Below are positions 9,223 to 17,539 of a stretch of DNA of 64,000 nt, one piece after another (positions within the stretch are counted from its first letter, which is position 1; each line of letters begins with the position of its first letter). The DNA comes from Nocardia takedensis NBRC 100417 (GTDB taxonomy: Bacteria; Actinomycetota; Actinomycetes; Mycobacteriales; Mycobacteriaceae): the NCBI RefSeq assembly GCF_000308695.1, contig NZ_BAGG01000009.1, positions 89,822 to 153,821 on the forward strand, read 5' to 3'. Below the pieces are notes generated by a model. It saw nothing but the letters and a program-made list of their open reading frames with translations. It was not told the DNA's origin and made no database searches. The position numbers and the translations under genes are program-made.

Positions 9223-9261
9223 CGCCGCCCCGTCACACCGCCGCAGGACAAGGAGATTCGC

Positions 9262-10191
9262 GTGCCCGACACGAGCGCACCCGAGGACATTCTCGCCGCC
9301 GCCGAACGGATCAGGGCGGCGGGAGAGAGCGCGCCGCGCACGGCCCGCGACCCGGTCAACCAGCCGATGATCAACAACTGGGTCGAGGCCGTCGGCGACG
9401 CCAACCCGATCTACGTCGACGAGCGGGCCGCCCGCGACGCGGGCCACCCCGGCATCGTCGCACCGCCCGCGATGGCCCAGGTGTGGACCATGTTCGGGCT
9501 CAACGGCGTCCGCCCGGCCGACGATCCGATGGGCGCGGTCACCGAACTGCTCGACGCCGCCGGATTCACCTCCGTGGTGGGCACCAACTGCGAGCAGATC
9601 TACCACCGCTACCTGCTGCCCGGCGAACAGGTGACGGTCACCAGTCAGCTCGACACCTTGATCGGCCCGAAGCGCACCGGACTCGGCGACGGCTGGTTCG
9701 CGACCTTCCGCACCAAGTGGTACGTCGGCGACGAAGTCGTCACCGAGATGCTGTTCCGCATCCTGAAATTCGCGCCCGGCGCGCCGAAACCGCCTGTGGG
9801 CGAGAAGGTCAAGCCGCTGGTCTCGCACGACACCGAATTCTTCTGGGAGGGGACGAAACTCGGCGAACTGCGGATTCAGAAGCTGCCCGACGGTTCGCTG
9901 CGGCATCCGCCCATCCCGGCGGTGTGGAAGGACAAGTCCGAGTGGACCGACTACGTCGTGTCCTCCGGTCGCGGCACGGTCTTCAGCTACGTCGTGCACC
10001 ACGCGCCCAAGGTGCCGGGACGGCAGTTGCCGTTCGTGGTCGCGCTCGTGGAACTCGAGGAAGGCGTACGCATGCTCGGTGAACTGCGCGGCGTCGACCC
10101 CGCCGAAGTGAAGGTCGGACTGCCGGTGCGCGCCGGCTTCGAGGCGCTCGACGACGACGCCACGCTGCCCTATTGGAAGGTGAGCGAATGA
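9262..10191 (+). CDS. chsH2: ChsH2, MaoC-like/DUF35 protein of side-chain hydration and retro-aldol complex
   Basis: The protein is 309 residues from GTG 9262 with an AGGAG site. The first half is MaoC/hot-dog-like (residues about 20-170). The second half is a DUF35 OB-fold (FFWEGTKLGELRIQKLPDG onward, about 195-300), in which the zinc-ribbon cysteines are absent, as in mycobacterial ChsH2 (Rv3542c). ChsH2 pairs with ChsH1 as enoyl-CoA hydratase, and its DUF35 domain docks the aldolase Ltp2. The stop codon overlaps the chsH1 start (ATGA), fitting stoichiometric expression. Confidence 0.93.
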   Translation: MPDTSAPEDILAAAERIRAAGESAPRTARDPVNQPMINNWVEAVGDANPIYVDERAARDAGHPGIVAPPAMAQVWTMFGLNGVRPADDPMGAVTELLDAAGFTSVVGTNCEQIYHRYLLPGEQVTVTSQLDTLIGPKRTGLGDGWFATFRTKWYVGDEVVTEMLFRILKFAPGAPKPPVGEKVKPLVSHDTEFFWEGTKLGELRIQKLPDGSLRHPPIPAVWKDKSEWTDYVVSSGRGTVFSYVVHHAPKVPGRQLPFVVALVELEEGVRMLGELRGVDPAEVKVGLPVRAGFEALDDDATLPYWKVSE

Positions 10192-10592
10192 CGACCGCGA
10201 CCGTCGGAACCGCGCTGCCCGAGTTGGTGATCCACGCCGACCCCACCTTCGTGATCAGCACCGCGCTGGCCACCCGCGACTTCCAGGACGTGCACCACGA
10301 CCGCGACAAGGCGGTGGCGCGCGGATCAAAGGACATCTTCGTCAACATCCTCACCGACACCGGGCTGGTGCAGCGGTTCGTCACCGACTGGGCGGGCCCG
10401 CGCGCGATCGTGAAATCGATCGCCCTGCGCCTGGGCGTCCCGCTCTACGCGGGCGACACCCTCACCCTCACCGGCACGGTGACCGCCGTGACCGGCGACG
10501 ACGTCGAGATCGAGGTCATCGGACGCGACAGTCTCGGCGAGCACATCACGGCCAAGGCCGTCATCGCGATCCCCGGAGGTCAGGGTGCGTAA
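10188..10592 (+). CDS. chsH1: ChsH1, MaoC-type steroid enoyl-CoA hydratase subunit
   Basis: This 134-residue hot-dog protein from ATG 10188 carries the hydratase-2 signature DFQDVHHDRDKA (Asp and His as catalytic pair), followed by GSKDIFVNILTDTGLVQR, nearly as in Rv3541c. With ChsH2 it hydrates the C17-propenoyl-CoA steroid to give the 17-hydroxy thioester that Ltp2 cleaves. It overlaps chsH2 by 4 nt and ltp2 by 8 nt. Alternative upstream TTG codons lie within chsH2 and lack a reason for use. Confidence 0.95.
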   Translation: MTTATVGTALPELVIHADPTFVISTALATRDFQDVHHDRDKAVARGSKDIFVNILTDTGLVQRFVTDWAGPRAIVKSIALRLGVPLYAGDTLTLTGTVTAVTGDDVEIEVIGRDSLGEHITAKAVIAIPGGQGA

Positions 10593-11766
10593 CGAGCAGG
10601 CGCTGTCGGGGCGCGCGGCGATCGTCGGCATCGGCGCCACCGACTTCTCCAAGGAATCCGGCCGCAGCGAACTGCGGTTGGCCGCCGAGGCGGTCAACGC
10701 CGCGCTGGCCGACGCGGGCCTCAAGCCCGAAGACGTCGACGGGCTGACCACCTTCACCATGGACACCAACACCCAGGCCGCCGTGGCCAGGGCCGTCGGC
10801 ATCCCGCACCTGAACTTCTTCTCCCACATCGGCTACGGCGGCGGCGCGGCGTGCGCCACCGTGCAGCAGGCCGCGATGGCCGTCGCCACCGGCATCGCGG
10901 ACGTCGTGGTCGCCTACCGCGCGTTCAACGAACGCTCGGTGTCGCGGTTCGGGCAGTTCTCCACCGCGTTGGCCACCGCCCCCACCTCCTCCGGCATCGA
11001 CGCGGGCTGGTCCTACCCGCACGGCCTGGGCACACCCGCCGCGCAGGTCGCGATGGTCGCCCGCCGCTACATGCACGTCTACGGGGCGACCAGCGAGGAT
11101 TTCGGCCGCGTCGCCGTCGCCGACCGCAAGCACGCCGCCGTCAACCCCGACGCCTTCTTCTACGGCAAGCCGATCACCCTCGACGACCACCAGAACTCCC
11201 GCTGGATCGCCGAACCCCTGCACCTGCTGGACTGCTGCCAGGAATCCGACGGCGGCGTCGCGATCGTCGTCACCAGCGTCGAGCGGGCCCGCGAACTGTC
11301 GAACACCGCCGCCGTCATCACCGCCGCCGCGCAGGGCAGCGGGGCCGACCAGTACGTGATGACCAGCTACTACCGCGACGAACTCACCGGCCTGCCCGAG
11401 ATGGGCCTGGTCGGCGAACAGTTGTGGCGGCAGAGCGGACTCACGCCCGCCGACATGCAGGCCGCCATCCTCTACGACCACTTCACCCCCTTCGTGCTGA
11501 TGCAATTGGAGGAGTTGGGGTTCTGCGGGCGCGGCGAGGCCAAGGACTTCATCGCCGACGGGGCGATCGAACTCGGTGGCCGCCTGCCACTCAACACCCA
11601 CGGCGGCCAACTCGGCGAGGCATACATCCACGGCATGAACGGCATCGCCGAAGCCGTCCGCCAGATCCGCGGCACCTCGGTCAACCAGGTCGACGACGTC
11701 CGCAACGTACTGGTCACCGCGGGCACCGGCGTCCCCACCTCGGGTCTGGTCCTGTCCGCGGGCTGA
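10585..11766 (+). CDS. ltp2: Ltp2, thiolase-like retro-aldolase releasing propionyl-CoA from the steroid side chain
   Basis: The protein is 393 residues from GTG 10585 behind a GGAGG site inside the end of chsH1. The thiolase-fold SCP-x-like sequence matches Rv3540c: AAIVGIGATDFSKESGRSE at the start, FTMDTNTQAAVARAVGI, YGKPITLDDHQNSRWIAEPL, and LYDHFTPFVLMQLEELGFC. It lacks the canonical thiolase Cys motif. Ltp2 bound to the ChsH2 DUF35 domain performs the retro-aldol step giving androstenedione-type steroid plus propionyl-CoA. It is the last gene of the operon, and a GC hairpin follows. Confidence 0.95.
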   Translation: MRNEQALSGRAAIVGIGATDFSKESGRSELRLAAEAVNAALADAGLKPEDVDGLTTFTMDTNTQAAVARAVGIPHLNFFSHIGYGGGAACATVQQAAMAVATGIADVVVAYRAFNERSVSRFGQFSTALATAPTSSGIDAGWSYPHGLGTPAAQVAMVARRYMHVYGATSEDFGRVAVADRKHAAVNPDAFFYGKPITLDDHQNSRWIAEPLHLLDCCQESDGGVAIVVTSVERARELSNTAAVITAAAQGSGADQYVMTSYYRDELTGLPEMGLVGEQLWRQSGLTPADMQAAILYDHFTPFVLMQLEELGFCGRGEAKDFIADGAIELGGRLPLNTHGGQLGEAYIHGMNGIAEAVRQIRGTSVNQVDDVRNVLVTAGTGVPTSGLVLSAG

Positions 11767-11826
11767 GCACGGGTGCGTCGGTCCCGCGAACGCCGGGACG
11801 CGGTCCGCGCGTGGCGTGTCGGGCCC

Positions 11827-11844
11827 GCCCGGCGTTCGCCGGGC
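11827..11844. terminator. Hairpin between convergent ltp2 and sigma factor genes
   Basis: GCCCGGCG (11827-11834) and CGCCGGGC (11837-11844) form a compact stem between two convergent genes. There is no T tract, as is common in actinobacteria. Confidence 0.4.
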
Positions 11845-11869
11845 CGACGCGCCCAGGTCGGGAGCGCTC

Positions 11870-13216
11870 TCAGTCGGGGATTTCGAGACGGGCGGCCTTG
11901 CGTAGCAGCAGGTCTCGTTCGCGTTCGTTGCCCGCCAGGGCGGCGGCGGCTTCGAGTTCGGCGCGGGCGTCCTCGCGACGGCCCAGGCGGGTGAGCAGTT
12001 CGCCGCGGGTGGCGGGCAGCAGGTGGTAGCGGGCCAGGCGGCCGTCCGCGACCAGCGCGTCCACCAGGCGCAGGGCCGTGGCCGGGCCCGCGGTCATCGA
12101 AATCGCCGCGGCGCGGTTGAGTTCCACGACGGGCGAGGGCGCGATCCGGCCCAGCGCGTCGTACACCAGCACGATGCGCTGCCAGTCGGTGTCGGCGAAA
12201 CTCGGCGCCGCCGCGTGACATGCGGCGATGGTGGCTTGCAGGGCGTACGGGCCGCGCCCGCGTCCCATCGCGTCCACGCGTGCCAAGGCCGCCTTGCCGC
12301 GGGTGATACTCGACCGGTCCCAGCGGCGGCGGTCCTGATCGGCCAACAGGATCGGGTCGCCGTTGACATCGGTGCGGGCCGGGAACCGCGCGGCCGTCAG
12401 TTCCATCAGCGCGACCAGTCCGTGCGCCTCCGGTTCGTCGGGCACCAGCGCCGCCAGCACCCGCGCCAGGCGCAGGGCCTCGCGGCCGAGATCCGCGCGC
12501 AGCCAACTGTTCCCGCGACTGGCCGCGTATCCCTCGTTGAACATCAGATACAGCACGCCCAGCACACCGGCCAAGCGCGTCGGGAACTCCTCGCGCGCGG
12601 GTACCTCGAAGGGCACGTGCGCGGCGGCCAAGGTCTTCTTCGCCCGCACGATGCGCTGCTGCACCGTCGCGGTGGGCGTCAGACACGCCTTCGCGATCTC
12701 CTCGCCGGTCAGGCCGCCCACCACCCGCAGCGTCAGCGCCACCTGCGCCTCCCGGTTCAACACCGGATGGCAGGAGACGAAGATCAGGCGCAGCACGTCG
12801 TCATCGATGCGGTCGGGATCCCAAGGCGGGGAATCGTCGCCGGCCGTGGCCAACTCGTGCGCGATGCTCGCCAGGCATTCGGCATAGCGTTCGTCGCGCC
12901 GCCACCGGTCCACGGCCTTGCGTTTGGCGACGGTGGTCAGCCACGCGCCGGGGTTCTTCGGAACCCCGGCCTCGGGCCACTGCGCCAGCGCGTCGACCAG
13001 CGCCTCCTGCGCCAGATCCTCCGCGACCCCGAAATCGCCGACCGCGCGGGTCAGGGTCGCGACGATCTTCGCCGACTCCATCCGCCAGACGGCCGCGACG
13101 GAGCGCCGCGCGGACTCCGCGTCCCGACGCGCGGTCGTCTCCGCGTTCTGAGGCGCAGTGGTCCCCGCGTCGGGACGCTCGGTGGCGTCGGGGCGCCGCG
13201 TCGCGGGCTCGTCCAT
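11870..13216 (-). CDS. ECF42-type RNA polymerase sigma factor with C-terminal TPR-like extension
   Basis: The protein has 448 residues. Region 2 (DFGVAEDLAQEALVDAL, PGAWLTTVAKRKAVDRWRRD) is at about residues 60-110 and region 4 (LTGEEIAKACLTPTATVQQRI) at about 170-195. A long helical tail then carries the typical LNRAAAISMTAGPATALRLVD and RGELLTRLGRREDARAEL repeats. This layout and the adjacent YCII gene define group ECF42 sigma factors, which generally act on YCII/DGPF genes. A long, low-complexity N-terminal leader (1-45) suggests the true start could be downstream of ATG 13216. It is probably co-transcribed with the YCII gene 39 bp upstream. Confidence 0.9.
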   Translation of the reverse strand: MDEPATRRPDATERPDAGTTAPQNAETTARRDAESARRSVAAVWRMESAKIVATLTRAVGDFGVAEDLAQEALVDALAQWPEAGVPKNPGAWLTTVAKRKAVDRWRRDERYAECLASIAHELATAGDDSPPWDPDRIDDDVLRLIFVSCHPVLNREAQVALTLRVVGGLTGEEIAKACLTPTATVQQRIVRAKKTLAAAHVPFEVPAREEFPTRLAGVLGVLYLMFNEGYAASRGNSWLRADLGREALRLARVLAALVPDEPEAHGLVALMELTAARFPARTDVNGDPILLADQDRRRWDRSSITRGKAALARVDAMGRGRGPYALQATIAACHAAAPSFADTDWQRIVLVYDALGRIAPSPVVELNRAAAISMTAGPATALRLVDALVADGRLARYHLLPATRGELLTRLGRREDARAELEAAAALAGNERERDLLLRKAARLEIPD

Positions 13217-13255
13217 GGCGGATATTCCTCGGGCTGGTCGAATCGGGGGAGCGGT

Positions 13256-13678
13256 TCAGGACTGGCGGGCGGCGATCTCCTCGCGCCAGCCCTCCTCCTT
13301 CTGGATCCACTCGTTGTCCTGCGGGAAATCCTTCGACTCCACGACCCGGCGCACCTCGAGTTTGGAGCCGGGGCCCAGCGGGGCGCGCTTGGCCCATTCG
13401 GCGGCTTCCTCGCGCGAGGCCACCTCGAGCATCCAGAAGCCGCCGAACATCTCGGTGGTCTCCCCGTACGGTCCGTCTGTCACCAGCGGTTGGTCGGCGG
13501 CGAAATCCACCACGAACCCTTCCTCCGGTTCGGTGAGCCCCTCGCCGCCGATGAGCACGCCCGCCTTCATCATCTCCTCGTTGTAGCGCCCCATCTCCTC
13601 CATGATCTGCTCGAACGGCTTCTCCTTGGACGCCTCGATCGCTTCGTCGGTGGACCGCATGATGAGCATGAACTTCAC
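13256..13678 (-). CDS. YCII/DGPF-domain protein, partner of ECF42 sigma factor
   Basis: The protein has 140 residues and is chosen to start at GTG 13678, because AAGGAG lies at ideal distance and the protein then begins MKFMLIMRSTDE, as in the family. The DGPF signature is present (VTDGPYGETTEMFGGFW, about residues 72-88). Proteins of this family are small dimeric ferredoxin-like folds; a biochemical role has not been settled for most. The gene precedes the sigma factor and probably is its target. A TGTCGA-N17-CGAC element upstream matches the published ECF42 promoter type. Confidence 0.9.
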   Translation of the reverse strand: MKFMLIMRSTDEAIEASKEKPFEQIMEEMGRYNEEMMKAGVLIGGEGLTEPEEGFVVDFAADQPLVTDGPYGETTEMFGGFWMLEVASREEAAEWAKRAPLGPGSKLEVRRVVESKDFPQDNEWIQKEEGWREEIAARQS

Positions 13679-13726
13679 GATGTTTCTCCTTCGTCGGTGG
13701 GCCGTGTCGACCCTCTCACCCATACC

Positions 13727-13753
13727 GTCGATCGAGAAGAACCGATATCGACA
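13727..13753 (-). promoter_or_regulatory. ECF42-type promoter candidate for the YCII gene
   Basis: Read leftward, TGTCGA (13753-13748) and CGAC (13730-13727) are separated by 17 nt and lie about 50 bp upstream of the YCII start. ECF42 promoters are described with TGTCGA at -35 and a CGAC/CGTC-like -10. A rightward TGTCGA also occurs at 13705-13710 facing the NUDIX gene. Confidence 0.5.
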
Positions 13754-13784
13754 CCGCCGCGAAGTTTTTTCGAAGGAGTTTCCG

Positions 13785-14213
13785 ATGCCCGCATCCCACC
13801 TGGTCGACGCGCACATCCTGCTCCGGCGCGACGGGGAATTGCTGCTGAGTCGGCGGCGCAGCGGCGACGAGTTCGACGGCCGCTGGCATCTGCCCGCGGG
13901 CAAGGTGGAGGCGGGTGAATCGGTCGCGGCGGGCGCGGTGCGGGAGGCGCGCGAGGAGATCGGCGTGGAGTTGGACCCCGCCGATCTGACACTGGTCCAC
14001 GTCGCTCACGTCGTGGCTCCGGGCCGTCCAGCGCGCCTGGGCCTGTTCTTCGAGACCCGGCGGTGGGCGGGCGAGGTGCGCAACGTCGAGCCCGACAAAT
14101 GCTACGAACTGCGCTGGTTCCCGGCCGATGCACTCCCCGCGGACATCATCGCCTACCCGCTGCTCGGCATCGACCCGCCGGCGCTGTATTCCGAATACGG
14201 CTGGGGCAACTGA
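13785..14213 (+). CDS. NUDIX hydrolase
   Basis: The 142-residue protein starts at ATG 13785 after a clear GAAGGAG site. The Nudix box (G-x5-E-x7-REAREEIG) is intact at about residues 39-61, within HLPAGKVEAGESVAAGAVRE. Members hydrolyse nucleoside diphosphates linked to another moiety; the substrate here is unknown. It is divergent from the YCII gene with about 106 bp between them and convergent with the TetR gene, whose end is 9 bp away. Confidence 0.88.
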   Translation: MPASHLVDAHILLRRDGELLLSRRRSGDEFDGRWHLPAGKVEAGESVAAGAVREAREEIGVELDPADLTLVHVAHVVAPGRPARLGLFFETRRWAGEVRNVEPDKCYELRWFPADALPADIIAYPLLGIDPPALYSEYGWGN

Positions 14214-14222
14214 AGCGCGCGA

Positions 14223-14786
14223 CTACGGGGCGATCGCGCCGCGCAGGTAGGCCGACAGCAGTCGGCGGAGTCGGGCGGGCCGGTCCTCGGGGGCAGCGGA
14301 CAGTTCGGTGAGGACCGCGCCTTCGAGGACCGCGAGGAAGTCCGCCGCGAGCGGGGCCGGTTCGTCGCATCCGAGTGCGCGGAACAGGTCGGTGGCCCGC
14401 TCGGGGGAGAACAGGCTGCGGGCCAGGCGCGCGCGGAGATCGGGCTCGGGCAGCGGGTCGACCAGCAGCGCTTGACGGGCGATCAGGTGGTGGCGACGGG
14501 TGGTGAGCATCCGGTCGAGTCGGTCGGCGACATCTCGCGCGACGGTCTCGGCCGTGAGGTCGCGCGGCGCGGCGGTCGCGAGGAAGTCGGCGCGCGAACG
14601 CTCGGTGAGATGGTCGGCCACGGCGTCGAGCAGTGCGCGGCGGGTGCGGAAGTAATAGGACGTCGATCCGGCGGGCAGGTCGAGCGCGGTGTCGAGCGCG
14701 CGGTGGGTCAGCGCGCGCAGACCGGCCGTCGCGATCAGGTCGACGGCGGCTTCGGCGATCAGGGTTCTGCGGTCGGTTGTGGACAT
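14223..14786 (-). CDS. TetR-family transcriptional regulator
   Basis: The protein has 187 residues from ATG 14786 (GAAGGTGAGG upstream); a GTG six nt further upstream is also possible. The HTH (about 8-55) includes LTHRALDTALDLPAGSTSYYF, typical of TetR proteins with an STSYYFRTRRALL helix. The C-terminal ligand domain is not recognisable. It is divergent from the zapE-like gene with a perfect palindrome between them, so it most likely controls itself and that ATPase gene. The effector is unknown. Confidence 0.88.
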   Translation of the reverse strand: MSTTDRRTLIAEAAVDLIATAGLRALTHRALDTALDLPAGSTSYYFRTRRALLDAVADHLTERSRADFLATAAPRDLTAETVARDVADRLDRMLTTRRHHLIARQALLVDPLPEPDLRARLARSLFSPERATDLFRALGCDEPAPLAADFLAVLEGAVLTELSAAPEDRPARLRRLLSAYLRGAIAP

Positions 14787-14817
14787 CCTCACCTTCGGTG
14801 GTCGCGAGCGATCCGTG

Positions 14818-14835
14818 CCTCTACAAATGTAGAGG
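14818..14835. promoter_or_regulatory. TetR operator candidate between regulator and zapE-like gene
   Basis: CCTCTACAAATGTAGAGG has perfect 8-bp arms around a 2-bp centre. It lies 31 bp from the TetR start and 28 bp from the divergent ATPase start, the usual position of an autoregulated TetR operator. Confidence 0.75.
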
Positions 14836-14863
14836 ACGCCGTTACGTGACGCGAGGGGTGCGC

Positions 14864-15871
14864 ATGAACAACACAGCCGGTCGACGCCATGCCGAAGCGC
14901 CGGGGATGAACTCCGACCCGCTCGAGGTGTCGGACCTGGATGACCGCCAGCGCGCCGTCGCCGCGCGACTCGCGCGTCTGCTGGACCGGCGGGGACGCCC
15001 GCGCCGCAACGCTCGCGGGGTCTACCTGTACGGCCCGCCCGGTCGGGGCAAGACCATGCTGGTGGATCGGTTGGTGGCGTCCGCCGATCCGAAGCGGGTG
15101 CTGCGGCGGCACTTCCACGAGTTCTTCGCCGAATTGCACGCGGCGGTCCGGGCGACGGGCGCGATCGAGCAGGCCGTGCGGCATTCGACGCGGGAGGCTC
15201 GGTTGTTGTGTTTCGACGAGTTTCACGCCGAGGACATCGGTGACGCGATGATCGTGGCCCGGGTGCTGGATCTGCTGTTCGCCCGGGGTGTGGTGCTGGT
15301 GACGACCTCCAACTGCGCCCCCGCGGAGCTACTGCCCAATCCGCTGTTCCACGACCGTTTCGTGCCGACCATCGACGCGCTGACCGCCCGGATGGACGTG
15401 CTGGCCTTGGACGGTCCGGTGGACTACCGCACGCGGGCGGGCGGTCGGCGGACGGGATTCGCGGCGGGCCGCTACCTGGTCGGCCCGTGCCGGGCGGTCG
15501 AGGAACCGGGGCGGGTCGCGGTGGGGCACAGCGAAGTGCGCGCGCTGCGGGTCGACGCCGAGGAGGTGGTGTTCGCGTTCGCGGACCTGTGCGGCGCGCC
15601 GGTCTCGGCCGCGGACTATCTCGCGCTGACCCGCCGTTTCCGCCGCTGGACGCTGACGGAGGTGCCCCCGTTGGCCGCCGCGCCGCCGGACCGGGTGACG
15701 CGCCTGCTGAATCTGGTCGATGTGCTCTACGACACGGATCGGGAGCTGTCGGTGTATGCCCGCGCGCCGCTCGCCGAACTGGTGCGGGAGGTGTCCGGGA
15801 TTCCCGGATTCGCCCGGACGGTGAGCCGACTCAGTGAGATCGCACAATCTGATCGGGGGTCGGATTGGTAG
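14864..15871 (+). CDS. zapE: ZapE/AFG1-like P-loop ATPase
   Basis: The 335-residue protein starts at ATG 14864 behind GAGGGG. Walker A is GPPGRGKT (57-64), and Walker B is in LLCFDEFHAEDIGDAM, followed by a LVTTSNCAPAELLPN sensor segment, all characteristic of the AFG1/ZapE (YhcM) family. Bacterial ZapE interacts with the FtsZ ring; the yeast relative acts in mitochondrial protein quality control. The upstream operator indicates TetR control, which is unusual for a housekeeping division ATPase. A longer upstream reading is a continuation of the frame through the promoter. Confidence 0.87.
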   Translation: MNNTAGRRHAEAPGMNSDPLEVSDLDDRQRAVAARLARLLDRRGRPRRNARGVYLYGPPGRGKTMLVDRLVASADPKRVLRRHFHEFFAELHAAVRATGAIEQAVRHSTREARLLCFDEFHAEDIGDAMIVARVLDLLFARGVVLVTTSNCAPAELLPNPLFHDRFVPTIDALTARMDVLALDGPVDYRTRAGGRRTGFAAGRYLVGPCRAVEEPGRVAVGHSEVRALRVDAEEVVFAFADLCGAPVSAADYLALTRRFRRWTLTEVPPLAAAPPDRVTRLLNLVDVLYDTDRELSVYARAPLAELVREVSGIPGFARTVSRLSEIAQSDRGSDW

Positions 15872-15891
15872 CTGTATCAGGTGCGGTAGAG

Positions 15892-15907
15892 CGGTACGAT
15901 CGTACCG
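15892..15907. promoter_or_regulatory. 16-bp perfect palindrome upstream of the DUF4129 operon
   Basis: CGGTACGATCGTACCG is fully self-complementary and sits just after the zapE-like stop codon, about 70 bp before the DUF4129 gene. It could be an operator for an unknown dimeric regulator. A terminator is less likely because the centre leaves no loop. Confidence 0.45.
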
Positions 15908-15979
15908 ACATCCGGCGATAAACCCGAGGTGGTCCGAAGTATTCGATTCCTTCCCCGGCGGACCATTCGGCATGTAACG

Positions 15980-16999
15980 ATGTGGCTGTTTTGTGGCAGT
16001 CCTGAGATTCGGTGGGTAAGTCGGTTGGTTCGAGCGCGAGCGGCGACAACGCGCGTGATCGTGCTGATCACGCTGGTCGTCTGCGCCGTGATCGCCCTGC
16101 GCGGCTACGTTCCCGGCGCGGCGGAGCACGGTCCGCCGACGGAGGTTCCCTCGGCGGTTGCCGTGGCGCTGATGCCGGTGCTGTTCACCGTGTCGGTGGT
16201 CATCCTCGTGGCCGGAGTCATAGCGAGCAGACATCGCCTGCCGCTGGCGATGCCGGAGACCGAACGCGACGACGACGTCACCTCCTGGCAGTTCGGCCGC
16301 ATCGGTCTGGTCGTCCTGGTCGCCGTCACGGTGCTCGCCATTCTGGCCGCCCTCGCCTCGCTCGCCTACGTCGTCCTGGACGCGACCCCGCGCGACTATC
16401 CGCCGCCCCCGGCCGCCGCGACCCCGACGCCGACCGCCACCACCGACCAACCGGCCGCCGACCCGGGCGATCCCGTCCCCGCCGAAGGGTTGGAGGGACT
16501 GGCGCTGGTGGTGACGATCGGCGCGGCGGGGGTCTTGGTCGCGGTCGGGCTGATCGGGATGGGCTCGGTGGTCTACATGGCGCGCAAACCGGTGGCCGCC
16601 GAGGAGGAGCAGGCCGCCGAGGCCGCGCCCGCCGTGGTCGACTCGCTGGTCATCGCGGCCGAGATGGGTCTGGCCGCGATGAACGCGCCCGGTCAGGAAC
16701 CGCGCGCGGCGATCATCGCCTGCTATGTCGCGATGGAACGCGGCCTGGCCTTCGACCGGGCCGCCGCACCGCTGATCTCCGACACCCCGACCGAGGTCCT
16801 CGCGCGCGCCTTCGAGCACGGCGCGCTGCACGACGCCTCGGCCCGTGAACTGGTCGCGCTGTTCGAGGAGGCCCGGTTCAGTCCGCACGCCATGCTCGAA
16901 TGGCAGCGCCTGCGCGCCGAACAACTGCTGCGCGTGGTCCTGGCCGACCTGCAGAGCAAACAGAGTGCCGCCAACCAAGGCGCGGAGGTGGGCGTATGA
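15980..16999 (+). CDS. DUF4129 membrane protein
   Basis: The protein has about 339 residues. Four hydrophobic segments are visible (around residues 25-42, 60-82, 100-128 and 170-190), with a Pro/Thr-rich extracytoplasmic linker before the last. A cytoplasmic C-terminal DUF4129 domain follows (IACYVAMERGLAFDRAAAPL, SDTPTEVLARAFEHGAL). Such proteins accompany MoxR ATPases and DUF58 proteins, as here. The start is uncertain: ATG 15980 is chosen, but GTG 15929 in frame would add 17 residues. The next gene overlaps by 4 nt. The role is probably in envelope maintenance or protein maturation with MoxR, which is inference. Confidence 0.8.
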   Translation: MWLFCGSPEIRWVSRLVRARAATTRVIVLITLVVCAVIALRGYVPGAAEHGPPTEVPSAVAVALMPVLFTVSVVILVAGVIASRHRLPLAMPETERDDDVTSWQFGRIGLVVLVAVTVLAILAALASLAYVVLDATPRDYPPPPAAATPTPTATTDQPAADPGDPVPAEGLEGLALVVTIGAAGVLVAVGLIGMGSVVYMARKPVAAEEEQAAEAAPAVVDSLVIAAEMGLAAMNAPGQEPRAAIIACYVAMERGLAFDRAAAPLISDTPTEVLARAFEHGALHDASARELVALFEEARFSPHAMLEWQRLRAEQLLRVVLADLQSKQSAANQGAEVGV

Positions 17000-17493
17000 C
17001 CCGGGTGGCGGTGATCGGCTTCGCGGTCGCGGCGGCCGCGGTGATCGAGGTCCTCGCGGTGTTGCGCGGCCCGGACCTGCTGATGGCGGCCGCCGCGATC
17101 CCGGTGGCCTACGCCATGTTCCAGCTGACGGTGTCGTTGCGCGACCGGGGCGCGGGCGCGCCCGAGGACCTGCCGGAGGAGATGGAGAACGGCCCGGCCG
17201 AGATGCTGCAACGCTGGCAGGCCAGGGCCCAGATGCTCGCCGACCGCGCGGAGGGCACCCGCGCGGACTGGGACCGGCACCTGCGGCCCCTGCTGGCCAA
17301 GGAATTCGAGTTGTCCACCGGCCTGCGGGTCGCCAAGAACAGGAAGGCCACCGAGACCGCCGGACTCCTGCAATTCGGACCCGAACTGTGGCGGTGGGTC
17401 GACCCCGCGAATTCGGCGCTGCGCGACCAGGTCACGCGGGCCCCGGGCCGGGCGACGCTGGACGAGATCCTGCGTCTGCTGCAACGACTGTAG
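16996..17493 (+). CDS. Small membrane protein of MoxR/DUF58 cluster
   Basis: The 165-residue protein starts at ATG 16996, overlapping the previous stop. Two N-terminal hydrophobic stretches (about 3-22 and 28-48) are followed by a soluble, charged segment of about 110 residues rich in Leu/Glu/Arg. No enzymatic motif was recognised. Its place between DUF4129 and MoxR genes, with tight overlap, suggests it is a subunit or assembly factor of that membrane module. Confidence 0.75.
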   Translation: MTRVAVIGFAVAAAAVIEVLAVLRGPDLLMAAAAIPVAYAMFQLTVSLRDRGAGAPEDLPEEMENGPAEMLQRWQARAQMLADRAEGTRADWDRHLRPLLAKEFELSTGLRVAKNRKATETAGLLQFGPELWRWVDPANSALRDQVTRAPGRATLDEILRLLQRL

Positions 17494-17539
17494 AGCGAAT
17501 TCCCGACACGGATTGGTTGGAACAAGTGCGAGTGGACAT

